A DNA stretch of 20,360 nt from Bacillota bacterium (GCA_017398165.1 JAFQHB010000090.1:1-20360), one strand, 5' to 3'. Counted from the first letter of the stretch, positions 1-8,027 are shown. The notes: generated by a model not told the origin, from the sequence alone. Numbers and translations are program-made.

Positions 1-1
1 C

Positions 2-1042
2 GATGGCGGCATCACCACTCTGCTGGCCGATGGCCGGCAACTAACGGCCGATATGGCAGTCCTGGCCATCGGCGTCACCCCGGATACCGATCTGGCACGT
101 CAGGCCGGCCTGCAGCTCGGCATCCGCGGCAGTATCGTGGTAAATGACCGTATGGAGACATCAATACCGGACATCTTTGCCGTCGGCGATGCCGTGCAGG
201 TCCGGCACTTCGTCACCGGGCAGGATACGCTGATCTCGCTGGCCGGCCCGGCCAACCGTCAGGGTCGTATCGCCGCCGATAATATCTGCGGCCGCGACAG
301 CCGTTATCCCGGCTCGCAAGGTTCCTCGGTCCTCAAGCTATTTGATATGACGATCGCCGCCACCGGCATCAACGAGCGCGCCGCCCGTCAATCCGGTATC
401 GAATATGACAAAATTTATCTATCCCCCGACAATCACGCCGGTTATTACCCCGGCGGCAAGGTAATGACTGTCAAAGTCCTGTTTGATAAGGCTTCTTACA
501 AGCTGCTGGGTGCCCAGATCGTCGGTTATGAAGGCGTCGATAAGCGCATCTACGTGCTGGCTGCCGCCATCCACGCCGGTATGAACGCTATCCGGCTCAA
601 ATACCTCGATCTGGCCTATGCACCGCCATATTCCTCCGCCAAGGATCCCGTCAATATGGCAGGCTTTATGGCTGAGAACCTCAGTACCGGCCTGCTGCAG
701 CAATTCTTCTGGGAGGATGTCCCCGCACTCCCCCGCGATGGCAGTATCACTCTGCTGGATGTACGCACCATCAGGGAATATGCCCAGGGACACATTGACG
801 GCTTCATCAATATACCGCTGGATGACCTGCGCGACCGTCTGGGTGAGTTACCCACCGGCAAGCCGGTCTACGTCATCTGCCGCAGCGGCATTCGCAGCTA
901 TATCGCCTGCCGCATTCTGGCACAGCACGGCTTCGATTGCTACAATTTCTCGGGCGGCTTCCGCCATTATGAAACGGTAGAATTCGAACGCTGCGCCGCT
1001 GCCCAGGCCTACCCCTGCGGTATGGACAAGCCCCAGCCCTGA
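2..1042 (+). CDS. CoA-disulfide/persulfide reductase-like flavoprotein with C-terminal rhodanese domain (5' end outside window)
   Basis: The reading frame is open from the first bases, so the gene begins upstream; 346 C-terminal residues are visible. In order they hold the end of the FAD/NAD(P)-binding region with the second flavin motif (IFAVGDAV), a pyridine-nucleotide-disulphide reductase dimerisation domain (from about KLFDMTIAATG), and a rhodanese domain with active-site loop CRSGIRS (Cys codon 878-880). This order is that of CoA-disulfide reductases, NADH oxidases and NAD(P)H persulfide reductases carrying a sulfur-carrier domain. Such cytoplasmic enzymes reduce CoA disulfide or CoA persulfide and help in redox or sulfane-sulfur balance. 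The redox Cys of the reductase domain would be in the missing N-terminus, so the exact reaction cannot be chosen. A terminator follows 24 bp after the stop. The family is certain; the substrate is not. Confidence 0.9.
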   Translation, partial: DGGITTLLADGRQLTADMAVLAIGVTPDTDLARQAGLQLGIRGSIVVNDRMETSIPDIFAVGDAVQVRHFVTGQDTLISLAGPANRQGRIAADNICGRDSRYPGSQGSSVLKLFDMTIAATGINERAARQSGIEYDKIYLSPDNHAGYYPGGKVMTVKVLFDKASYKLLGAQIVGYEGVDKRIYVLAAAIHAGMNAIRLKYLDLAYAPPYSSAKDPVNMAGFMAENLSTGLLQQFFWEDVPALPRDGSITLLDVRTIREYAQGHIDGFINIPLDDLRDRLGELPTGKPVYVICRSGIRSYIACRILAQHGFDCYNFSGGFRHYETVEFERCAAAQAYPCGMDKPQP

Positions 1043-1065
1043 TTTTTACCAACATATGAGTACAT

Positions 1066-1115
1066 AAAAATACCGCCGGCAGCGCACATAAAAGCACAGC
1101 CTGCGGTATTTTTTT
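1066..1115 (+). terminator. Intrinsic terminator of the flavoprotein gene
   Basis: AAAAATACCGC (1066-1076) pairs with GCGGTATTTTT (1103-1113), with an inner GGC/GCC pairing, and is followed by T residues to 1115. It starts 24 bp after the stop codon of the upstream gene. Confidence 0.85.
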
Positions 1116-1204
1116 CCTGAACAAAAACGTAGGTTTTTCTCCCAATACGGTTAAGGTGTGGAAATGTATATCTCGGAAATTTTTGCATCAAAATCACAGG
1201 AATT

Positions 1205-1229
1205 GCTCTCTTCCTTATCGAAAGAGAGC
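1205..1229 (-). terminator. Possible hairpin terminator after the XRE/zinc-ribbon gene
   Basis: GCTCTCTT (1205-1212) and AAGAGAGC (1222-1229) form an 8-bp stem with a 9-nt loop, 27 bp beyond the stop of the minus-strand gene. There is no clear U-run on the minus strand, so it is a weak terminator or just a 3' stabilising hairpin. Confidence 0.35.
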
Positions 1230-1255
1230 CTCTGGACAGACTGTCAAATTGGAAT

Positions 1256-2020
1256 CTATCTTTTTTTATAAATTACCAACTCAGGGGTTTCACCGTTTTC
1301 TTCATAAGTAGATATCAAAATAAAGTCCATATTGGCAGCGATCCCGAAACACCTGTTTCCACCGAATTCACATTCCAGTTGATTTCCCAAATAAGTTGCG
1401 TTATCATCTAAGAACTTTGCGTATTTTCCGTTGGGAAGTCTATATTCAAGGTTGATATATCCCCCTACAAGTGCATTGAGTTTTTCGACCTTCGGCATTC
1501 CTTCTATGTGTAAAGCATTTATTTCATCCATAAGCTGCTTTTTGAATTCGTTAAACTTTTCTGCCCCGGCCAAATTCGTATATTGTTTCCAATAGTTCAG
1601 TTTCGGAAGCATATCTTTCATATATGCGCGTACCCGTTCGGGAGTAAACTGCTCATTTGCCATATGGTTTACACAGACCTCAATCAAATCATCCATATCG
1701 TGATACATATATTCTCCATCTGCATAACACCATTTACAGTATTCTTCGTTAAAAAAACCATCCGGCTCCTTACTGATACTGGAGTCTTCCAATGGCATAC
1801 CGCAGCATTGGCAAACAAGTTCTCTCGGAGACCCCAGGAGTGTATTGATGGAAACATCGAACAGTTTGGAAAGCAGTTTTAATGTTTCCGTGTTTGGCGT
1901 GGTTTCTCCGTTTTCCCAACGGGATACTGCCTGACGAGTTACAAAAACTTTTTCAGCAAGTTCGTCTTGGGACAGGCCTTTTTTTGTTCTAAGATTCAGA
2001 ATAATATCCTTTGTGTCCAT
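1256..2020 (-). CDS. XRE-family regulator with zinc-ribbon domain
   Basis: The 254-aa protein has an N-terminal XRE helix-turn-helix (residues about 5-60; SQDELAEKVFVTRQAVSRWE is the recognition region). A putative zinc ribbon follows (CQCCGMPL at 70-77 and CKWC at 95-98, giving two CxxC pairs), then a C-terminal part of unassigned fold. Proteins of this architecture are widespread in gut Bacillota and are annotated as DNA-binding regulators; target and signal are unknown. The start ATG at 2020 has an upstream GAGGTGA Shine-Dalgarno at 7-nt spacing. The gene is visibly richer in A+T than its neighbours, which suggests acquisition by transfer. An inverted repeat over its own -10 box suggests autorepression. 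It stands alone between two convergent or tandem transcription units. Confidence 0.85.
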   Translation of the reverse strand: MDTKDIILNLRTKKGLSQDELAEKVFVTRQAVSRWENGETTPNTETLKLLSKLFDVSINTLLGSPRELVCQCCGMPLEDSSISKEPDGFFNEEYCKWCYADGEYMYHDMDDLIEVCVNHMANEQFTPERVRAYMKDMLPKLNYWKQYTNLAGAEKFNEFKKQLMDEINALHIEGMPKVEKLNALVGGYINLEYRLPNGKYAKFLDDNATYLGNQLECEFGGNRCFGIAANMDFILISTYEENGETPELVIYKKR

Positions 2021-2030
2021 AAACTCATCA

Positions 2031-2069
2031 CCTCACAATTATTATACAGTGAGGCCGGCAAAGAAACAA
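2031..2069 (-). promoter_or_regulatory. Promoter and probable self-operator of the XRE/zinc-ribbon gene
   Basis: On the minus strand TTGTTT (2064-2069) and TATAAT (2041-2046) are 17 bp apart, just upstream of the gene start at 2020. An inverted repeat CCTCAC (2031-2036) / GTGAGG (2049-2054) brackets the -10 box. This is a typical place for an XRE repressor to bind; the assignment is inference. Confidence 0.6.
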
Positions 2070-2157
2070 GCAACTCGCTGTTGCTGTCAGTTCGTTAAAC
2101 CATCATTTGTCTTTCTGATCACTCTGTCATATCACACTGACTATTTCAATGATTAAC

Positions 2158-2189
2158 AAAAGTGCCGGCGTTTGGACTACCGACACTTT
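2158..2189 (-). terminator. Intrinsic terminator downstream of the M14-like gene
   Basis: On the minus strand AAAGTG plus CGG pairs with CCG plus CACTTT (arms 2159-2168 and 2180-2189, one internal mismatch) and is followed by TTTTGTT. It lies about 100 bp beyond the stop at 2288 and probably ends the ATP-grasp/M14 transcription unit. Confidence 0.55.
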
Positions 2190-2287
2190 GGCATAATTGG
2201 GAGAGTTTTTTTGGTTGCAGCACACTCGTTTCTGTGGCACATCCCACCATCCACAAAAAATCAACAGGCTGAATCTCAATTACTTAT

Positions 2288-3220
2288 TTACAGACCACCC
2301 GATACGATCTTTATGACCGCGGTATTGGCATAGGTCAACGGCTCGTTATGCCCAAAGAAAACAATGCCGTCCACCGGCGATACCAGTTCTTCTTTGACCT
2401 CGCCCTCCAGCGGGTCGATTATCTGCGCCAATAGCTGACCCTGTGCGATCTCGGCTCCTACACGCACTTTGCTGTCAAAAATACCGGCTGTTTTGGTGCG
2501 GACAGATACCATATCCGTATCCACCACCACCGATGATATATAACCGTCGTGCGTGGTATAGTCAATGATCTGCTGCCGTGCCAGGAAGCGCAGTACGCTG
2601 TGTATGGCATCCCGCGCGCTCTCCTTGTCGATCTCGGGCGTCGAGGTACTGTAAATGCTGAAGGCCTTAGTCGCCCAGATCTGCCAGTTGTAATTCAGCG
2701 TCGTGGTATCATACGGGCGCACCTTACGCAGGATGACGTACGGCATACCAAACTGTTTGGCCAACTCCAGATCCTCAAAGCCTGTCTGCATCATACGCAC
2801 GTGCGGCATAAATCTGCCCGGCATATAAAAGGAAGTAAACTGAATACCAAACTGATAGCCCCTGATCGCCTCGAAAATCCCTGCCGCTATGCGCTGGGTA
2901 GTCTCGCCCAGGTCATACCCCGGGAACATCCGGTTGATATCAGTCTTGTCCGTTGTCCAAAAACGCTCCTTGCTGTTCATCGAATACGGATTGACGGATG
3001 GTATCACCATAATGCTGTGCCCCGGGCGTATGCGCCCCTGCTCTTCCAGGCTTTTCAGCTTTTTTACTAATTGCGAGCATATGTAGATCTGCTGTACTTC
3101 GTTGCCGCGCATACTGCCAATGATGCAGGCCGACCTGGCACCCTCGCCAAACTCGAAGCCCCGCACGCGAAAAGCATCGCGATAGAGAGAGCTTGTCTCA
3201 AAAATAATTCTCTTTTTCAT
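2288..3220 (-). CDS. Aspartoacylase/succinylglutamate desuccinylase-like protein lacking the zinc ligands (probable pseudoenzyme)
   Basis: The 310-aa protein aligns along its length with the neighbour at 3562-4512. It keeps the NR substrate motif (DINRMFPG, 94-101) and the C-terminal beta domain ending in a PVDGIVFF-type motif. The metal site is changed. Where the neighbour has GIHGDE, this protein has SMRGNE (Arg38 for the His ligand; Glu41 kept). Where the neighbour has DIH, it has QFT (Thr129 for the second His). The VEMG region with the usual catalytic Glu is also not conserved. It is therefore unlikely to be a zinc hydrolase of the usual type, and may bind substrate or act as a partner subunit of the active paralogue. 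The Shine-Dalgarno before the ATG is weak. It lies 341 bp after the previous gene on the same strand. Family assignment is firm; loss of activity is inferred. Confidence 0.85.
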   Translation of the reverse strand: MKKRIIFETSSLYRDAFRVRGFEFGEGARSACIIGSMRGNEVQQIYICSQLVKKLKSLEEQGRIRPGHSIMVIPSVNPYSMNSKERFWTTDKTDINRMFPGYDLGETTQRIAAGIFEAIRGYQFGIQFTSFYMPGRFMPHVRMMQTGFEDLELAKQFGMPYVILRKVRPYDTTTLNYNWQIWATKAFSIYSTSTPEIDKESARDAIHSVLRFLARQQIIDYTTHDGYISSVVVDTDMVSVRTKTAGIFDSKVRVGAEIAQGQLLAQIIDPLEGEVKEELVSPVDGIVFFGHNEPLTYANTAVIKIVSGGL

Positions 3221-3561
3221 CTTCTATCTTTCTGTCCTTCTGTATATCCTACTGTTTTGCCATACTTTTACTTTGGTGCCCAAAACCAAATATTTTTCTC
3301 ACCCGCCGGTACTCAAATGAATGTCCCCGTCAGGATGAAAGGATAGCGGGGTGACGTAACCAGACACAAAACTGTATAAAGCTGTCGGTTTTTTGGAGGT
3401 TGTCCCACTATCGCGGGACTACGTCCCACCCACCCCTTTTGGTTTATTGCCCCGCGCACATCGCTCTATGCTGTCTGCCAACAGGACCTGCATATCGGCC
3501 GGTGCGCGCGGGCTCAGACGGCTTTAGAGATTTTACCGTCAGGCTGTGCCGCCAATCTGCA
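3221..3561. other. Intergenic region with several inverted repeats
   Basis: No convincing gene is seen. The stretch holds at least three stem-loops: GTCCCCG (3323-3329) with CGGGG-T-GAC (3347-3355, bulged T); GTCCC/GGGAC around 3407-3420; and CCCGCGCAC (3451-3459) with GTGCGCGCGGG (3502-3512, 2-nt bulge). The last encloses an inner TATGC/GCATA stem. It lies between two paralogous genes of one operon and could be a processing or attenuation region, a repeat family copy, or a structured RNA. None of the stems has a clean U-run on the minus strand. Confidence 0.5.
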
Positions 3562-4512
3562 CTATTTCTGCCAGACTTCTTCGCGCAGCAATCTGCCCAC
3601 CAGCGAACCGTGATCCACGATCGGATACTCCCGGATGGTAAAGAGCACGCCATCCACCGGCGACAATATTTTCTCCAATATCTGCCCCTGCAGCGGGTCG
3701 ATGATCCAGCCGATCTCATCGCCCTTGTGCAGATGCTCCCAATGCCGCACACACGGCACGAATACGCCTGCCGTCGGGGCGTTCAAATAGCTTACATCAT
3801 CAGGATCTTCGGATATTATAGCCTCGCAGGGCGGTATAGTCTCACCCGCCCAAATGCCCATCGTGGCCATCAGATTCAATATGCCATCCACCAGCTGCGT
3901 GCAATAAGCCCTGGTGATACGCATACCCACGCCCATCTCCACCACCAGCGTCGGCACACCGCGGCTGTTCAGGCTATAGGCCAGCGTGGATTCCAGCACG
4001 GTGTTCGCACCGTGTATCCAGATGAAATCCACGTTCAGCTCTTTGGCCAGCGGCAGCAGCATATCCTTATGCAGCTCATTGATGCGGATCTGAGGTATCT
4101 CCGTCAAAAAGAGATTGCTGGCGTGGATATCGATACACACGTCCGAGCCTTCCAGATCCGACACTATCTGCGAGGCCAGATACTCCGTCATCGCACCGTC
4201 GATATGCCCGGGAAACAGCCGGTTCATATCCAGGTCAAAAGCCGGTATACCACGGGTGATCGAATCTATACCCAGCGGGTTCATCGCCGGATAAATATCT
4301 ACGATGCCGTGCAGCAGTTCCTTTTGTGCTTCGATACGGCGTATCAGCTCAAAGCAGACATATTGCCCCTCCAGCTCATCCCCGTGGATACCGGTGACGA
4401 TACTGATGCGCTTTTCCTGCCCGGTCAGTTCGCCATCCGGCATTATACGGTTCTTTTTGATTTCCAGCACTTCATCGACAGGCAGCCCCACCGACGCCAC
4501 AGTTTTCAGCAT
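3562..4512 (-). CDS. M14-type succinylglutamate desuccinylase/aspartoacylase family zinc hydrolase
   Basis: This 316-aa protein has an intact metal site: GIHGDE (His43, Glu46) and DIH (His130). It also has the substrate motif DMNRLFPG (95-102) and a VEMG motif carrying the usual catalytic Glu. Family members hydrolyse amide bonds of N-acyl amino acids or trim small peptide-like substrates in the cytoplasm; the actual substrate is unknown. The start was set at the ATG at 4512, because AAAGGAG lies 6 nt before it. A longer TTG version from 4533 would contain that site as codons. The gene begins 21 bp after the transglutaminase stop, so the two are cotranscribed. By context it probably processes the product of the ATP-grasp/alpha-E pair. 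It is the active counterpart of the degenerate paralogue at 2288-3220. Confidence 0.9.
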   Translation of the reverse strand: MLKTVASVGLPVDEVLEIKKNRIMPDGELTGQEKRISIVTGIHGDELEGQYVCFELIRRIEAQKELLHGIVDIYPAMNPLGIDSITRGIPAFDLDMNRLFPGHIDGAMTEYLASQIVSDLEGSDVCIDIHASNLFLTEIPQIRINELHKDMLLPLAKELNVDFIWIHGANTVLESTLAYSLNSRGVPTLVVEMGVGMRITRAYCTQLVDGILNLMATMGIWAGETIPPCEAIISEDPDDVSYLNAPTAGVFVPCVRHWEHLHKGDEIGWIIDPLQGQILEKILSPVDGVLFTIREYPIVDHGSLVGRLLREEVWQK

Positions 4513-4533
4513 AACATACTCCTTTGGCGGCAA

Positions 4534-5322
4534 TTACCGCTCTGCTTCTTCCACACGCACCACTACATTCTGCGTCTGGACGCCGCCGCCGGTCACCATA
4601 CCTTTGTTTATCAGGCAGTCCTCAGCGTCGCGGCCGATACCTATCTTGATATAATGCTCCCCTGCCGGGCAATCATTGGTCGGATCCAGCCCATACCACA
4701 CACCGTCAGCCAATATCTCTACCCAGGCGTGGCTGTAGCCCTCGCCCGCCATCATACCGGTCACGTAGCGCGCAGGTATCCCCGCCAGATGGCACAGTGC
4801 GATCAAAATATGCGCATAATCCTGGCATACGCCGCAGCCCATACGCCAGGCTTGCTCTGCAGTAGTGCTGATATTGGTAACACCTTTCTCATAGCGAAAG
4901 TCCCGGTGCAGTCTGTGCATCAAATACACTGCCCTTTCGCGCGGCGATCCTGCATCCGGCGCATTGGCGGCAAAATAAGCCCTGATACCATCCCCGGCAC
5001 GATTCAGACCATAGGGATAACGATACCGGCCGACAAATTCGTCCGCCCCGACGGGCTCGCCCTCAGCCAGCCCCGTCCGCGCCACGCCGTACATCCAAAA
5101 GCCGAACCTGTCGTGCTCGCAATACAGGTTATCATAGATCATCAGGTTGCCAAAGGAATCCTCGCCCTGCTGATGCTCATGCGGCGGCGTGATCTCAATA
5201 TTCAGCTCCTCTATCCGCTGTGTCTCGGTATCCCGGGGCAGGCATTTGAATGTATAATGACACTCCGTTACCGGCTCACTGTATGCTATCTCCATCCAAT
5301 ACTCGAAACGCAGTTTACCCAC
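4534..5322 (-). CDS. Transglutaminase-like cysteine protease/acyltransferase of ATP-grasp/alpha-E clusters
   Basis: The protein (262 aa from the GTG at 5322) has an N-terminal beta-rich domain of the bacterial transglutaminase type and a transglutaminase core. The catalytic triad is visible: Cys166 in GCGVCQDYAH, His198 in YSHAWVE, and Asp213 in GLDPTND. Such proteins cleave or transfer amide bonds. In clusters with ATP-grasp and alpha-E proteins they are predicted to process a peptide-like product. The GTG at 5322 is preferred because AAGGAG precedes it by 9 nt; the GTG at 5340, six codons earlier, has no ribosome site. Spacing is 71 bp from the alpha-E stop and 21 bp to the next gene. The family is certain, the substrate unknown. 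Confidence 0.9.
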   Translation of the reverse strand: MGKLRFEYWMEIAYSEPVTECHYTFKCLPRDTETQRIEELNIEITPPHEHQQGEDSFGNLMIYDNLYCEHDRFGFWMYGVARTGLAEGEPVGADEFVGRYRYPYGLNRAGDGIRAYFAANAPDAGSPRERAVYLMHRLHRDFRYEKGVTNISTTAEQAWRMGCGVCQDYAHILIALCHLAGIPARYVTGMMAGEGYSHAWVEILADGVWYGLDPTNDCPAGEHYIKIGIGRDAEDCLINKGMVTGGGVQTQNVVVRVEEAER

Positions 5323-5393
5323 TATATCAAGCTCCTTCACACAAGCTTTTAATGCAAAACGATCTGATCAAAAGCCCTCACATCCAAGCTTTA

Positions 5394-6056
5394 TCAAACG
5401 ACCGCCTCGACCTCTCTTACCACCCGGTAATAATCTATCTCCGGCGCTGCGATCAATTCTTTTACCAACAGCAGTTTTTCTTTATTGTAGACCAGACCGC
5501 TCCTGTCTATACGCGGGGTCAGGCGGTCTATCTCCCGCTGCAGCTCCCGGCGCGATATCCGCAGGCGTCCATACAGATCGATACGCTCGATGCGCTTGCC
5601 CACCTTGATCATATCCCGTGCCTTTTCCGAATCGATGCTGTCGTCAGCAATCCCCCAGAAGGCCAGTATATTGTCCATCACCTTTTGCATCTCGATCAGA
5701 GGTGCTTTGCTGAAACGCGCCTTGTTCATAGCGTAGATAGCCAACTGAATATAGGATATGACCTCCGAGCCCAATTCGTCACGCAATTCGATGGCATTAT
5801 CATAAGCCCGGTTCAAATTGCTCATTATAGAATCGGGATTAGTCTCGTCAAAGGGATATTTTTCCTCAAAAGCCTTTTTCGAGCCATATACATCGGGGAT
5901 ATCAATACTGCGGCAAAAATCCCGGTAGCTGTCGGCGATACCGTCGATCATCTCATCAAAGCTGTTGGAATACAGCCGCAAAGTAGTATAAACACGCTCG
6001 GAATACCTGCCGAGCCAAAACAATCTGTCCGCCTGTTCTACCGAGATAATACCCAT
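5394..6056 (-). CDS. Alpha-E domain protein
   Basis: The 220-aa, almost wholly alpha-helical protein starts with QADRLFWLGRYSERV (residues 8-22), the characteristic alpha-E opening (an aromatic-rich helix with the RYxER signature). Alpha-E proteins nearly always stand beside type 2 circularly permuted ATP-grasp proteins and a transglutaminase, and are thought to act with the ATP-grasp enzyme. At 220 residues it is shorter than many family members, which are about 300. Its start overlaps the last 19 bases of the ATP-grasp gene, so translation is probably coupled. The purine-rich GGGAGGAGG within the overlapping gene and AAGGA close to the ATG may serve as ribosome sites. The biochemical role is unproven for the family. 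Confidence 0.9.
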   Translation of the reverse strand: MGIISVEQADRLFWLGRYSERVYTTLRLYSNSFDEMIDGIADSYRDFCRSIDIPDVYGSKKAFEEKYPFDETNPDSIMSNLNRAYDNAIELRDELGSEVISYIQLAIYAMNKARFSKAPLIEMQKVMDNILAFWGIADDSIDSEKARDMIKVGKRIERIDLYGRLRISRRELQREIDRLTPRIDRSGLVYNKEKLLLVKELIAAPEIDYYRVVREVEAVV

Positions 6057-7357
6057 GTGTCCTTAAAGCCTCCTCCCTGAGATGAATTGACGATGAACGA
6101 ATCAGGATTGCGCGAGAATCTGGTAAGCCCGCTCTTCCACACCAGAGGTTCGTCCGCCATCAATACAAAAGCACGCAGATCAGCCTTGCGGGGGACCAGT
6201 TTGCCCTCCTCCAGGATGTCGATATCCAGGAAATCAATAACCTCCTGTGCGATAAAGCGCCGCGGCTCCTGCTGCAGCAGCTCGATAAACTCAGCCTTCT
6301 GCTCTTTTGTCATCTTATTGCCAAAGACAACACCATAACCGCCGGCCTCGGCTACGTCCTTCAGCACCAGATTATCAAAATTAGCCAGCACATACTGCAT
6401 ATCCTCAGGATAAAACGGCAGATAGGTAGGCGCGTTCTGCAGTATCGGCTCTTCGTCCAGATAATAGCGCACCATCTTCGGCACGAAGTAATAAATACCC
6501 TTATCATCCGCAATACCGTTGCCAGGGGCATTCAGCAGAGCCACATTCCCCTTGCGAAAGACGTCATAAAGATGCGGCACACCGATCAGCGAACCATCAT
6601 AGAAATTGATCGGATCCAGATATTCATCCGATATGCGGCGGTATACCGCACCGACCTGCTCCAGCCGGCCATCATAAGTAACGTAATACAGCTTATCATT
6701 TTCCACCCGCAGATTGGCGCTGCTCACCAGCCGCGCCCCGGTTTTCTCCGCCAGATAAGAATGCTCAAAATAAGCTGCGTTATAACGCCCGGGGGTCAGC
6801 ACCACCGTGAGGCCACCCACATTGACGTTATCCATAGTCCGCCGCAAAAGCTGAGCATAATTGCGGTTATCCTCCAGCTTGTTATTGGCAAAAGTGATCG
6901 GGCTGCTGCGGCGGCACAGCTCGCGGGCGATCATCGGATACGAAGCCCCCGACGGTACCCGCAGATTATCCTCCAGCACGTACCACTGCCTATCCTTGCC
7001 CTGCACCAGATCGATACCGGAAATATGCGAGTAAATGCCTTTTGCCGGGGCTACGCCGTCACACTCGGCCATATAGCCGCTCGAGGCAAAAATAAAATCC
7101 TCCGGTATCACCTTATCCTTTACGATCTTTTTCTCACTGTAAATATCTTTCAGAAAAAGATTGAGAGCCACCACACGCTGCTTCAGACCTTTCTCCAGAT
7201 ACGCAAATTCCTCTTTCCCAATGACTCTGGGTATGGCGTCAAAGGGAAAAAGCTGCTCCTTAAAAGCACCGTTTTTGTAAATGCCAAACTTCACACCATA
7301 TCTGGATAAAAGCTCATTGACAGTATCCGTCCTCTCCAGCAGATCCATATCATACAT
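6038..7357 (-). CDS. Circularly permuted type 2 ATP-grasp protein
   Basis: The 439-aa protein carries family landmarks: EDNLRVPSG (128-136), VAEAGGYGVVFG (335-346; nucleotide-binding glycine loop), RKADLR (390-395) and the C-terminal SSQGGGFKDTW (425-435). ATP-grasp amidoligases activate a carboxylate as acyl phosphate and join it to an amine. The permuted type 2 class, with alpha-E and transglutaminase partners, is predicted to build or modify a peptide. The ATG at 7357 follows AAAGGAGG by 8 nt. A longer in-frame version to 7480 would run through the promoter and a terminator, so it is rejected. It is the first gene of the operon. The cytoplasmic location follows from the lack of a signal peptide. 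Confidence 0.92.
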   Translation of the reverse strand: MYDMDLLERTDTVNELLSRYGVKFGIYKNGAFKEQLFPFDAIPRVIGKEEFAYLEKGLKQRVVALNLFLKDIYSEKKIVKDKVIPEDFIFASSGYMAECDGVAPAKGIYSHISGIDLVQGKDRQWYVLEDNLRVPSGASYPMIARELCRRSSPITFANNKLEDNRNYAQLLRRTMDNVNVGGLTVVLTPGRYNAAYFEHSYLAEKTGARLVSSANLRVENDKLYYVTYDGRLEQVGAVYRRISDEYLDPINFYDGSLIGVPHLYDVFRKGNVALLNAPGNGIADDKGIYYFVPKMVRYYLDEEPILQNAPTYLPFYPEDMQYVLANFDNLVLKDVAEAGGYGVVFGNKMTKEQKAEFIELLQQEPRRFIAQEVIDFLDIDILEEGKLVPRKADLRAFVLMADEPLVWKSGLTRFSRNPDSFIVNSSQGGGFKDTWVLSR

Positions 7358-7403
7358 CTCTGTACCCTCCTTTATCCGCATCTTTGCGAGATCACTGCCC
7401 TGA

Positions 7404-7431
7404 ATTATACTATCAATTATATTACCGGCAA
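7404..7431 (-). promoter_or_regulatory. Promoter of the ATP-grasp/alpha-E/transglutaminase operon
   Basis: On the minus strand TTGCCG (7426-7431) and a perfect TATAAT (7404-7409) are separated by 16 bp. It lies between the terminator of the preceding gene and the ATP-grasp start at 7357, leaving a leader of about 40 nt. Confidence 0.7.
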
Positions 7432-7446
7432 CACTGTCAGCATCCC

Positions 7447-7487
7447 TAAAAAAGCAAAAAGGCGTTCTGCTCTCACACAACGCCTTT
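7447..7487 (-). terminator. Intrinsic terminator of the bcp transcript
   Basis: On the minus strand AAAGGCGTT and AACGCCTTT (arms 7479-7487 and 7458-7466) form a perfect 9-bp stem with a 12-nt loop, followed by a T-rich run (TTTTGCTTTTTT). It separates the peroxiredoxin gene from the ATP-grasp operon. Confidence 0.85.
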
Positions 7488-7565
7488 CCCCCAATACATT
7501 ATCTACATATTATATTATACTACCGTCAATTACATATGTCAAATATTACTTTGGGGCACGGCGGC

Positions 7566-8027
7566 TCATTCACCCGCCAGATAGGCCAGTATCTCTGCCG
7601 CATTGGTGTCCGGCCTGGCCTTAGGGAATACCTTCTCTATAATCCCCTGCTCGTCGATAATATAGGTCGCCCGTACCACGCCCATACTCACCTTGCCGTA
7701 CATCTTTTTCTCCTGCCAGACGTCATATGCCTTGATAGCCTGCAGCTCAGTATCAGACAACAATATAAAAGGCAGCTCATATTTGGCGGCAAATTTCTGA
7801 TGCGAAGCCACCGAATCCCTGCTGACGCCGATCACAACTATATCCTGATCCCGAAAGCCCTGATAGCTGCGTGCGAAAGCACAGGCCTGGCGGCTGCAGC
7901 CCGGTGTGTTATCCCGCGGATAAAAATACAATACCACTTTCCTGCCCAGATGCTCTGCCAGACTCACCATATTACCGTCCTTATCGGGTAATACAAAATC
8001 CGGCGCTTTCATACCCACTTCCAGCAT
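7566..8027 (-). CDS. bcp: Thioredoxin-dependent thiol peroxidase (Bcp/PrxQ-type peroxiredoxin)
   Basis: The 153-aa AhpC/TSA-fold protein carries the peroxidatic motif YPRDNTPGC (Cys44) and a second Cys five residues later (Cys49), the atypical 2-Cys layout of Bcp proteins. It reduces hydrogen peroxide and organic hydroperoxides in the cytoplasm using thioredoxin-like donors. The ATG at 8027 is chosen because GGGAGG lies 7 nt before it; the TTG five codons earlier would include that site. The gene has its own promoter (8091-8119) and terminator (7447-7487), so it is monocistronic. Length and motifs are normal for the family. Confidence 0.95.
   Translation of the reverse strand: MLEVGMKAPDFVLPDKDGNMVSLAEHLGRKVVLYFYPRDNTPGCSRQACAFARSYQGFRDQDIVVIGVSRDSVASHQKFAAKYELPFILLSDTELQAIKAYDVWQEKKMYGKVSMGVVRATYIIDEQGIIEKVFPKARPDTNAAEILAYLAGE

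Noticed and set aside
3400..5352. Very long plus-strand open frame of 650 codons opposite the M14 and transglutaminase genes
   Set aside because: It has no ribosome site, gives a His/Gln/Arg-rich non-protein-like translation, and lies antisense to two genes with full catalytic motifs. It arises from G+C-rich codon bias.
7358..7480. N-terminal extension of the ATP-grasp gene by 41 codons
   Set aside because: It would translate through the promoter and the terminator stem; the ATG at 7357 has an ideal Shine-Dalgarno site.
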